From Clostridia bacterium (GTDB lineage: Bacteria; Bacillota; DULZ01), in contig JAAYOX010000307.1 in NCBI GenBank assembly GCA_012520135.1, positions 1 to 6,176 on the forward strand: a DNA stretch of 6,176 nucleotides. The letters are read 5' to 3'. Made by a program: the position numbers and the translations under genes. The notes beneath the pieces were generated by a model, which saw only the letters and a program-made list of their open reading frames with translations, was not told the origin of the DNA and did not search any database. Below, piece by piece: positions 1 through 5,481 of the stretch (the stretch's first letter is position 1; every line of letters begins with the position of its first letter).

Positions 1-17
1 ATGCCTGATATGGGTTT

Positions 18-60
18 AATGGCCTTTTGGATTCCTCTGTCCAAAAGGCCATTTTCATTT
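18..60 (+). terminator. Intrinsic (rho-independent) terminator hairpin
   Basis: A perfect 13-base inverted repeat (18-30 and 41-53) surrounds a 10-base loop and is followed by a T-rich tail (TTTTCATTTT ending at 61). This is a textbook intrinsic terminator for a transcript entering from the left edge. It lies only about 30 bases before the start codon of the first pantothenate gene, so it could be the terminator of an upstream gene or an attenuator within the leader of the pantothenate operon. The upstream sequence that would decide this is outside the window. Confidence 0.85.
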
Positions 61-71
61 TGACATCAATT

Positions 72-78
72 GAGGGGG
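72..78 (+). promoter_or_regulatory. Ribosome binding site that fixes the DUF2520 gene start
   Basis: GAGGGGG sits 8 bases before the ATG at 87. The same reading frame opens at 27, but that codon lies inside the terminator stem and has no ribosome site, so 87 is the start. Confidence 0.85.
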
Positions 79-86
79 CAGCGAAC

Positions 87-1007
87 ATGGATGAAGTAGG
101 TATTATCGGTTTGGGCAGGGCCGGAACTGTCATGGCCTATTTATTGGCTGAAAAGGGTTACCGTGTCAAAGTTGTACGGTCCAAGTCCATGCCCGGGTAT
201 GAGGCCCAAGTGAAAGAGCACCGGTTTCCCGTAAGACAATTGGAGAAAATCGTCAGGGAAGTAAAAGTCCTCCTCATCACTACACCGGACCGGGTAATTG
301 GTGAAATAGTGGAAAAGCTGGTCAAGCTGGATTTATCCGCTGTTAAGGGAGTGCTCCATTTAAGCGGCAATCATCCGGCGGCAATACTGAAGCCGTTGCA
401 GGCGAAAGGGCTGTCCATTGGCTCCTTGCATCCTCTTCAAAGTTTGGCGGGGCTTGAACAAGGGTTACTAAATCTAACCGGTTCAACATTTACCTTTGAA
501 GGTGATACCGAGCTATTACCCTGGGTTACTGCCCTGGTAGAGAGGCTTGAGTGCCGGCTTGCCATCGCTCCTGCTTCTTTCAATAAGAGCCTCTACCATG
601 GGGGAGCCAGTATCGCCTCAAACTTCCTAGTGGTATTAGCCAAGATGGGTTTGGATTGCCTGGTTAAAGCGGGACTATCCCCCGGTGAAGCCCGGCAAGC
701 CCTGATACCCTTAATGCAAGGTACCCTTAATAATCTTGGCCGGCTGCCCCCGGAGAAAGCATTAACCGGGCCAATTGTTCGTAATGATCTGGTGACTATA
801 AATAGCCATTTGGAAGAATTAAAACAGTTACCTCATTTGCTTCCAGCCTACCAATCATTAGGCCAATTAACGGCTACTCTGGCGATGGAAGCCGGTCACT
901 TAGAAAAAATGGAATACCGTCAAATTGTGGAAATACTTGAGAATGGAGGCTTTAACAATGGCAAAAGTGACAGTGGCCACCTTGAGGGAGAAAAAGAAAC
1001 GCAATGA
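87..1007 (+). CDS. Rossmann-like and DUF2520 domain protein, probable ketopantoate reductase (PanG-like)
   Basis: This 306-residue cytoplasmic protein has an N-terminal dinucleotide-binding fold with the glycine motif GLGRAG at residues 8-13, followed by the DUF2520 C-terminal domain. The DUF2520 hallmarks visible are SLHPLQ (113-118), YHGGASIASN (170-179) and ALTGPIVRND (225-234). The overall shape is that of NAD(P)-dependent 2-hydroxyacid/ketopantoate-type reductases. It is the first gene of a cluster with panB, panC and panD, while no classical panE is present in the window. From memory, a reductase called PanG, described in Francisella and some Firmicutes, fills the PanE role in such clusters. 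The assigned activity, NADPH-dependent reduction of 2-dehydropantoate to pantoate, is therefore an inference from fold and context. The start at 87 is chosen because of its ribosome site. The last 50 bases overlap panB in another frame, and the final 15 or so residues are polar and look like a loose tail. Confidence 0.85.
   Translation: MDEVGIIGLGRAGTVMAYLLAEKGYRVKVVRSKSMPGYEAQVKEHRFPVRQLEKIVREVKVLLITTPDRVIGEIVEKLVKLDLSAVKGVLHLSGNHPAAILKPLQAKGLSIGSLHPLQSLAGLEQGLLNLTGSTFTFEGDTELLPWVTALVERLECRLAIAPASFNKSLYHGGASIASNFLVVLAKMGLDCLVKAGLSPGEARQALIPLMQGTLNNLGRLPPEKALTGPIVRNDLVTINSHLEELKQLPHLLPAYQSLGQLTATLAMEAGHLEKMEYRQIVEILENGGFNNGKSDSGHLEGEKETQ
945..949 (+). promoter_or_regulatory. Ribosome binding site of panB
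   Basis: GGAGG lies 8 bases before the ATG at 958, inside the end of the preceding gene. It selects 958 over an in-frame start at 925, which has no comparable site and would add eleven residues foreign to the PanB family. Confidence 0.85.
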
Positions 1008-1803
1008 GAAAATCACCATGGTAACTGCTTATGATTTTCCCAGCGCCCAGATGGTGGAAGAAGCCGGTCTGGATACGATCTTGGTGGGTGATTCTTTAGG
1101 CATGGCAGTGTTGGGTTATGAGACGACTTTGCCGGTGACCATGGATGAAATGATCTACCATACCAAAGCCGTTACCCGTGGTGCTCCCAATACCTTTGTG
1201 GTGGCAGATATGCCTTTTCTGTCTTATCATCGTTCCCTGGAGGAGACAATTACCAACGCAGGGCGGTTCCTGCAGGAGGGAGGAGCCAAGGCAGTTAAGC
1301 TGGAGGGTGGTAAGGAACAGTGCCAAAAGATCAGGACTTTAGTGGAAATCGGCATTCCGGTATTGGGGCACATAGGTTTAACGCCCCAATCAGTTCACCA
1401 ACTGGGAGGCTTTAAGGTTCAGGGTAAGGGGGCCAAACAAGCCCAAAAACTGCTTGAAGATGCCAAGTCCCTGGAGGATGCGGGAGCATTTGCCGTGGTG
1501 CTGGAGTGTGTCCCTGCACCCCTGGCCGCTCTGATTACCCAAGCTATTTCCATACCTACCATCGGTATCGGTGCGGGAGCGGGCTGTGACGGGCAGGTAC
1601 TGGTCTGGCATGATCTACTCGGTATGTCATCAGGCACTTTACCTCGCTTCGTCAAGCAGTACGCCGATCTCCGCCGGCAGATTGTAAAAGCCTTGGGAGA
1701 CTATAAAAACGACGTGGAAACCTCCCGGTTTCCGGAGGAAAAGCATTCTTTCATCATGGACAAGGAGAACCTACCCCGGTTAGACCCGGACGACAAAGAA
1801 TAA
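958..1803 (+). CDS. panB: 3-methyl-2-oxobutanoate hydroxymethyltransferase (PanB)
   Basis: PanB transfers a hydroxymethyl group from 5,10-methylenetetrahydrofolate to 2-oxoisovalerate to give ketopantoate, the first committed step of pantothenate synthesis, in the cytoplasm. The 281-residue protein is close to the family length, with a slightly long C-terminal tail. The expected landmarks of the (beta/alpha)8 barrel are present: TAYDFPSA (23-30), the magnesium-ligand motifs VGDS (Asp45) and VADMP (Asp84), KLEGG (Lys114, Glu116), GHIGLTPQS (137-145), the catalytic glutamate in VLEC (Glu183), and GIGAGAGCDGQVLVWHD (203-219). The coding sequence overlaps the DUF2520 gene by 50 bases and ends 26 bases before panC, so the two neighbours are almost certainly cotranscribed and may be translationally coupled. 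All key residues are intact. Confidence 0.97.
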   Translation: MAKVTVATLREKKKRNEKITMVTAYDFPSAQMVEEAGLDTILVGDSLGMAVLGYETTLPVTMDEMIYHTKAVTRGAPNTFVVADMPFLSYHRSLEETITNAGRFLQEGGAKAVKLEGGKEQCQKIRTLVEIGIPVLGHIGLTPQSVHQLGGFKVQGKGAKQAQKLLEDAKSLEDAGAFAVVLECVPAPLAALITQAISIPTIGIGAGAGCDGQVLVWHDLLGMSSGTLPRFVKQYADLRRQIVKALGDYKNDVETSRFPEEKHSFIMDKENLPRLDPDDKE

Positions 1804-1814
1804 ATCAATCCGGT

Positions 1815-1820
1815 GAGGTG
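1815..1820 (+). promoter_or_regulatory. Ribosome binding site of panC
   Basis: GAGGTG (within GGTGAGGTG) lies 9 bases before the ATG at 1830. An in-frame GTG at 1818 overlaps this site and so is unlikely to be the start. Beginning at 1830 also gives the usual PanC N-terminus. Confidence 0.75.
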
Positions 1821-1829
1821 TTAAACCTG

Positions 1830-2681
1830 ATGGAATTAATCAAGACCATAGACCAAATGCGCAGTTGGACCGAAAGTCAAAGGCAGGCAGGAAAGACAAT
1901 TGGTTTTGTGCCCACCATGGGCTATCTCCATGAAGCCCATCTCAGCCTGGTGGAAAAGGCAAGAGCACAAAATGATACCGTGGTGATGAGTATCTTTGTC
2001 AATCCAATGCAGTTTGGGCCCCAAGAAGATTTCGCCACTTACCCGAGGGATTTGGACAGGGACTGCCGCCTGGCGGAGGGAGCCGGCGTCGATGTAATCT
2101 TTCATCCGGAGCCGGGGGAAATTTATCCCCAATACCCTCCTTTAACCGCGGTGGAAGTTAAAGGGATTACGGAATGCCTGTGTGGCAAATCCCGGCCCGG
2201 GCATTTTACCGGCGTCGCCACCGTGGTGCTCAAACTGTTTAATATCGTTCAGCCCCACCGTGCCTATTTCGGGCAAAAGGACTACCAGCAATTACTGGTC
2301 ATCCGGCAGATGGTAGCGGATCTTAATCTCCCGGTTATCATAGAACCGGTGCCTATTAAAAGAGAAGAAGACGGCTTGGCTATGAGTTCCCGCAATGCCT
2401 ATTTGTCCCCGGCTGAACGTCAAGAAGCTTTGGCTTTAAGTCAAGCGCTGCAGATGTGTAAAAACATGTATTCCAATGGGGAACTCAGGGTTTCGCTCCT
2501 GATTGAGGCTATGAAAGCGCGGATCTTGCAGGAACCGTCGGCAGTTATTGATTACATTGAAATTCGCCACGCCACAACTTTAGCTCCTTTAACGGAAATC
2601 ACAGGACCTGCCGTTGTGGCCTTAGCCGTCCGAATTGGCAAAACTCGATTAATTGATAATCTTTTGCTGGAGGGGAATTAA
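1830..2681 (+). CDS. panC: Pantoate--beta-alanine ligase (pantothenate synthetase, PanC)
   Basis: PanC condenses pantoate with beta-alanine, using ATP through a pantoyl-adenylate, to form pantothenate in the cytoplasm. The 283-residue protein has the normal family length. The nucleotidyltransferase signature PTMGYLHEAHLSL starts at Pro28, with the two adenylate-stabilising histidines at 34 and 37. The substrate-binding NPMQFG (58-63), GHFTGVATVV (124-133), ATP-site FGQKDYQQ (147-154) and the KMSKS-like region GLAMSSRN (182-189) are all visible. The usual glycine between the two histidines (HEGH) is alanine here, a mild variation that leaves both histidines in place. The stop codon is separated from the panD start by a single base, which indicates one mRNA. 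The start follows the ribosome site at 1815-1820. Confidence 0.97.
   Translation: MELIKTIDQMRSWTESQRQAGKTIGFVPTMGYLHEAHLSLVEKARAQNDTVVMSIFVNPMQFGPQEDFATYPRDLDRDCRLAEGAGVDVIFHPEPGEIYPQYPPLTAVEVKGITECLCGKSRPGHFTGVATVVLKLFNIVQPHRAYFGQKDYQQLLVIRQMVADLNLPVIIEPVPIKREEDGLAMSSRNAYLSPAERQEALALSQALQMCKNMYSNGELRVSLLIEAMKARILQEPSAVIDYIEIRHATTLAPLTEITGPAVVALAVRIGKTRLIDNLLLEGN
2669..2675 (+). promoter_or_regulatory. Ribosome binding site of panD
   Basis: GGAGGGG, inside the last codons of panC, lies 7 bases before the ATG at 2683. It excludes the in-frame start at 2653, which would add ten residues not found in PanD proteins. Confidence 0.85.
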
Positions 2682-2682
2682 A

Positions 2683-3063
2683 ATGTACCGGATCATGATG
2701 AAATCCAAAATCCACCGGGCTACGGTTACAGAGGCCGATCTAAATTATGTGGGCAGCATCACCATTGACAGTGAACTCCTTGAGGCTGCCGATATTCTAC
2801 CTAACGAACAAGTCCAGATCGTCAACAATAATCACGGAGCCCGTTTTGAAACTTACGTCATTCCCGGCCCTCCCGGTTCCGGAGTCATCTGCCTTAACGG
2901 CGCAGCTGCCCGGTTGGTCCAACCCGGTGATATCGTGATCATTATCAGTTACGTTCATTTAACCACTGGTGAAGCCAGAGAACACCGGCCAACCGTCATT
3001 TTTGTTGATGAAGCCAACCAGATCCAGCAGATTGGCACGGAAGAGCCTTTTACCAAGGGATAA
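2683..3063 (+). CDS. panD: Aspartate 1-decarboxylase proenzyme (PanD)
   Basis: PanD decarboxylates L-aspartate to beta-alanine, the amine partner used by PanC. It is made as an inactive chain that cleaves itself between Gly24 and Ser25, and Ser25 then becomes the catalytic pyruvoyl group. In this 126-residue protein the cleavage motif GSITID begins exactly at Gly24. The other active-site residues known from the E. coli enzyme are at identical numbers: Lys9, Arg54, Thr57, Tyr58 and Asn72. The length is normal. It is the last gene of the pantothenate cluster and ends 15 bases from the 3' end of the convergent sirtuin gene. No clear terminator is visible in that gap. Confidence 0.97.
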   Translation: MYRIMMKSKIHRATVTEADLNYVGSITIDSELLEAADILPNEQVQIVNNNHGARFETYVIPGPPGSGVICLNGAAARLVQPGDIVIIISYVHLTTGEAREHRPTVIFVDEANQIQQIGTEEPFTKG

Positions 3064-3078
3064 ACCGGAACGGCAGGT

Positions 3079-3795
3079 CTAGATCAACTGTTCCAACTGT
3101 TCCAGTACTTTTTTGGCTTTACCTTGGATCACCAGGTCAAAATGATAGCCTTTGGCAGCAATTTCATCGTTGATATAAACCGTTTTCCCCTTAGCAAACC
3201 TGGGGATCTGGTTAACCGGGGAAACCTCCAGGCTGGTGCCGATGACGATTAAGAGGTCTGATTGCAGCACTTCGGTCATGGTATTGTTCCAGGCATCAGT
3301 TGGGAGGCTTTCCCCGAATAAGGTTACATTAGGCCTGAGCCCCGGTTGTCCACAGTGACTACAGTTTCTGTTGTCAAAAAACTCTTCCGGTTCAGCAGGT
3401 TCATTGCAATAGTGACAGCGAAAAGTCCGGATGTTGCCGTGAAGCTCGTAGACATGTTTGCTGCCTGCCAAGTGGTGAAGCCTGGATACGTTTTGGGTAG
3501 CAATAGCCTGGATAAGACCTTTTTCCTCCAACTCCGCCAGGATGTAATGCCCCCGGTGAGGCTGGCGGGTTTCCAACAGTTTTAGCCGGGTGGCGTAAAA
3601 CTCCCGGAAAAGAGGATAGTTCTCCTCAAAGGTGTCAACGCTGGCAAGCAGTCTAGGATCTAGGTTGCGCCACAACCCGTCTTTACCCCTAAAATCAGGA
3701 ATGTTGCTTTCCGTATCCATCCCTGCTCCGGTGAGCACCACTACATGTCTCGCCTTTTCCATGAGATCCTTCAATTCCCGCACTTTGTTTTCCAT
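3079..3795 (-). CDS. Sir2-family NAD-dependent protein deacylase (sirtuin)
   Basis: This 238-residue cytoplasmic enzyme should remove acyl groups from protein lysines while consuming NAD. Visible family marks are the NAD loop GAGMDTESNIPDFRG (23-37), TQNVSRLHHLAG (100-111), the catalytic histidine in ELHGN (His119), a zinc knuckle of four cysteines (127, 130, 145, 148), RPNVTLFGE (154-162) and GTSLEVSP (186-193). Several conserved positions are altered: the serine of GAGxS is Asp27, the glycine before IPDFR is Asn31, and the aspartate of the usual QN(I/V)D is Ser104. Tyr67 and Arg70 (YATR) fall where CobB and SIRT5 carry the YxxR pair that binds acidic acyl groups, which suggests desuccinylase or demalonylase activity. 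AGGGGG lies 9 bases upstream of the ATG on the minus strand. It is transcribed alone, convergent with panD and divergent from larA, and no target is evident from context. Confidence 0.93.
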   Translation of the reverse strand: MENKVRELKDLMEKARHVVVLTGAGMDTESNIPDFRGKDGLWRNLDPRLLASVDTFEENYPLFREFYATRLKLLETRQPHRGHYILAELEEKGLIQAIATQNVSRLHHLAGSKHVYELHGNIRTFRCHYCNEPAEPEEFFDNRNCSHCGQPGLRPNVTLFGESLPTDAWNNTMTEVLQSDLLIVIGTSLEVSPVNQIPRFAKGKTVYINDEIAAKGYHFDLVIQGKAKKVLEQLEQLI

Positions 3796-4005
3796 GAATT
3801 CAGTCCCCCTTAATCATTAATTCCGGATGCAACCGGCATCTTCAGGCTCCTTAGCCCTTTTGCTTCCGGTTTTAACTCAGCCGCTCGATTTAACACCGAT
3901 TAGTTTTTGTTGCCGCGCTGGAATATTTTGTTGTTCTTATTATTCAGGAAAGGGTCGCCGGTTCCCTTTTATAACAAAAATTTTTAAATAAATGGTGAGT
4001 TTGTC

Positions 4006-4035
4006 TTGGTGTTGGTGGAATTGAATATGTATAAT
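4006..4035 (+). promoter_or_regulatory. Predicted sigma-A promoter of larA
   Basis: A perfect -10 hexamer TATAAT is at 4030-4035. The best -35 is a weak TTGGTG at 4006-4011 with an 18-base spacer, preceded by an A/T-rich block (3970-3992). Transcription should begin near 4042, giving a very short leader of about 26 bases before the ATG at 4068. Confidence 0.65.
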
Positions 4036-4043
4036 AGGGTGAA

Positions 4044-4087
4044 GAGATGAGAAAAGGGGAGATGAGCATGACTGAGTTGAGTATTAG
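4044..4087 (+). promoter_or_regulatory. Candidate TRAP (MtrB) binding site: NAG triplet array over the larA start
   Basis: Triplets of the form NAG end at 4046, 4051, 4056, 4061, 4066, 4076, 4081 and 4087: GAG, GAG, AAG, GAG, GAG, GAG, GAG, TAG. All but the last step are 5 bases or one skipped 5-base slot, and the last is 6. TRAP binds GAG/UAG repeats with 2-3 base spacers in RNA, so the pattern fits. The array begins at about the predicted transcript 5' end and covers the ribosome site and start codon, an arrangement expected to block translation. Part of the GAG content comes from the purine-rich ribosome site, so chance is not excluded. Confidence 0.45.
4055..4061 (+). promoter_or_regulatory. 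Ribosome binding site that fixes the larA start
   Basis: AGGGGAG lies 6 bases before the ATG at 4068. Two in-frame ATGs, at 4047 and 4062, either precede or touch this site, and 4047 is only about 5 bases from the predicted transcript start, so 4068 is preferred. Confidence 0.75.
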
Positions 4088-5333
4088 CTTTGATTACGGT
4101 GAAATGAGGGACTGTTTTAAAGTAACCTTAGATGCGGGTGATGCTTCAAAACTGATTCAAGCACCGGAAGTATCGCCCTTGGAGGATTTCTCCGGGAAGG
4201 TCCGGCGGGCTTTAGATGACCCCATTGGGTCCCTGCCGTTAAAGGATATTGTCAAGCCGGGTCAAAGGATTCTGATCATTATCAGTGACATTACCAGGCC
4301 TGTGGGAAGCGAACGATTCATGCCTGTGCTGGTAGACTATCTTAATCAAGCAGGCATTGAAGATGGGGATATTCAAATACTGGTAGCTACCGGCACCCAC
4401 CGGGAGGCCACAAAGGAAGAAATTGAAAGGCTCTTGGGCCATGGGCTTGCCGGAAGGCTGCAGGTGACAAGCAACAGAGCCGGAGTTGCCGGGGACTTCG
4501 TTGATTTAGGTAAGACAGGCAGGGGAACGCCGGTTAGAATAAACCGGTTGGCGGTCCAGGCAGATCAGGTGATCCTGACGGGAGCAATCGGTTTTCATTT
4601 TTTGGCGGGATTTAGCGGCGGCAGAAAAAGCATTTTGCCGGGAATCGCCGCCCAATCATCTATTCAAGCCAACCATGGCCTGGTATTGGATGCCGGGGAC
4701 AAAGTGGGACAGGGCCTGATGGAAGGTAACCCGATTGCAGAGGACATGCGGGAGGCTGCGGCCATGCTCAATCCCAGCTTTCTGCTTAATGTGGTACTAA
4801 ATGACCGGGGAGAGCCTGCCGGGGTTTTTGCCGGTGATTGGGACCAGGCTCACCGGGCCGGCTGCCGGTTTGCTGATCAATGCTTCGGCATCAAGCTTCA
4901 GGAAAAGCGACCTCTGGTCATTGCCGGTGCCGGAGGTTTCCCTAAAGACCTCAATCTTTATCAAGGGGCCAAGGGGCTTTTAAATGCCATGGAGGCTGTG
5001 GAAGAAGGCGGCACAGTCATTTTTGTGGCCGAGTGCCGGGAGGGAATCGGTGCTGAGGATTATTTCGCCCTTGCTGCTGCTAACCGGTCCCGGCAGGAAA
5101 AAGAAGATCTACTCAGGCGGGAATTCAGTATTGCCAGGTATATCGGGTATTTAAACAGCCTGTGGGCTAAAAAAGCCACCGTCAAATTGGTGTCAAAGCT
5201 CCCTGAGGGCCGGGTGAGGGCCATGGGCATGGAGCCTTACGGCAGTTTGGAGGAGGCTTTGGCGGAAGTGGAGGCCGGGTCGCTAAATAACTGCTGGTTA
5301 ATTCCCCGGGGAACCGGCATAGCAATCATTTAA
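4068..5333 (+). CDS. larA: LarA-family nickel-dependent lactate racemase homologue
   Basis: LarA enzymes interconvert D- and L-2-hydroxy acids by hydride transfer, using a nickel-pincer nucleotide (NPN) bound to a lysine. This 421-residue cytoplasmic protein has the family length and both LarA domains. Compared with remembered Lactobacillus plantarum LarA, the key residues line up with small constant offsets: Asp74 and Arg77 (SDITRP), His111 (GTHR), His177 (GFHFLAGFSGG), the cofactor lysine Lys187 (GGRKSILPG), His203 (ANH), and Tyr298, Gln299 and Lys302. Trp366 may match the cofactor-stacking tryptophan. It therefore looks catalytically competent, but the family acts on various 2-hydroxy acids and the substrate here is not known. 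The cofactor genes larB, larC and larE are not in the window. It has its own promoter, is divergent from the sirtuin, and is followed 137 bases later by trpP. A possible TRAP site covers its start. Confidence 0.92.
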   Translation: MTELSISFDYGEMRDCFKVTLDAGDASKLIQAPEVSPLEDFSGKVRRALDDPIGSLPLKDIVKPGQRILIIISDITRPVGSERFMPVLVDYLNQAGIEDGDIQILVATGTHREATKEEIERLLGHGLAGRLQVTSNRAGVAGDFVDLGKTGRGTPVRINRLAVQADQVILTGAIGFHFLAGFSGGRKSILPGIAAQSSIQANHGLVLDAGDKVGQGLMEGNPIAEDMREAAAMLNPSFLLNVVLNDRGEPAGVFAGDWDQAHRAGCRFADQCFGIKLQEKRPLVIAGAGGFPKDLNLYQGAKGLLNAMEAVEEGGTVIFVAECREGIGAEDYFALAAANRSRQEKEDLLRREFSIARYIGYLNSLWAKKATVKLVSKLPEGRVRAMGMEPYGSLEEALAEVEAGSLNNCWLIPRGTGIAII

Positions 5334-5470
5334 AAAACAGGCAATTTTCCTCTTTACAAATTGGCAATTAGGAGATAACATATTAGCAACAAGTGCAGAA
5401 GGGGGGTCTCGTTAGCTGAGTTTAGTTTAGGGTAGTGGAGAAAAATTAAAAATTGATGAGGTGAGCTGAG
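5334..5470 (+). promoter_or_regulatory. Intergenic region and leader of trpP
   Basis: This 137-base region has no gene and no convincing terminator for larA, so some larA transcripts may continue into trpP. It holds a predicted promoter (5353-5381) and an RNA leader of about 80 bases whose second half is the GAG/TAG array described separately. No T-box motif and no leader peptide rich in tryptophan codons was found. Confidence 0.6.
5353..5381 (+). promoter_or_regulatory. Predicted sigma-A promoter of trpP
   Basis: A -35 element TTTACA (5353-5358; 5 of 6 consensus bases) and a -10 element TAACAT (5376-5381; 4 of 6) are separated by exactly 17 bases. Transcription would begin near 5388, about 25 bases before the first TAG triplet of the leader array. 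Confidence 0.55.
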
Positions 5471-5481
5471 ATGAGTTTGAG
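5413..5481 (+). promoter_or_regulatory. Predicted TRAP (MtrB) binding site: eleven GAG/TAG triplets over the trpP start
   Basis: Six triplets (TAG, GAG, TAG, TAG, TAG, GAG) end at 5415, 5420, 5425, 5430, 5435 and 5440. After a 17-base A/T-rich gap, five GAG triplets end at 5460, 5465, 5470, 5475 and 5481. Spacers are 2 bases within each block and 3 before the last triplet. TRAP is an 11-subunit ring that, with tryptophan bound, wraps RNA made of 9-11 such triplets. In Bacillus subtilis it represses translation of trpP (yhaG) through a site overlapping the ribosome site. Here the second block contains the ribosome site GAGGTG (5458-5463) and the start codon. The match of gene, site, position and repeat number is strong; presence of mtrB in this organism is not shown by the window. 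Confidence 0.85.

Larger units (their letters stand above)
3796..4067. promoter_or_regulatory. Divergent intergenic region between the sirtuin and larA genes
   Basis: This 272-base stretch contains no convincing gene. On the minus strand next to the sirtuin it holds a ribosome site (AGGGGG, 3805-3810), a small inverted repeat GATGC/GCATC (3826-3830, 3836-3840) and a short GGCT/AGCC hairpin (3845-3856). None of these matches a regulator I recognise, and I could not pick out a reliable sirtuin promoter. The right side is AT-rich (3970-3992), immediately upstream of the larA promoter, and could serve as an UP-type element. Confidence 0.5.

Noticed and set aside
60..88. TTGACA at 60-65, a perfect -35 hexamer before the DUF2520 gene
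   Set aside because: The matching -10 position (83-88) reads GAACAT and overlaps the start codon, so a transcript would begin inside the gene.
3086..3103. Tandem direct repeat of AACTGTTCC
   Set aside because: It encodes the repeated Glu-Gln-Leu at the end of the sirtuin and has only two copies, so it is coding sequence rather than a repeat element.
3064..3120. Possible panD terminator: GGAAC/GTTCC pairing followed by a T run inside the sirtuin gene
   Set aside because: The stem is only five pairs with a long loop, too weak to call.
5302..5313. Palindrome TTCCCCGGGGAA near the end of larA as a terminator
   Set aside because: It lies within the coding region, has no room for a loop and is not followed closely by a T run.
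5388..5470. T-box or tryptophan leader peptide control of trpP
   Set aside because: No T-box core motif, terminator or run of tryptophan codons is visible, and the triplet array gives a better explanation.
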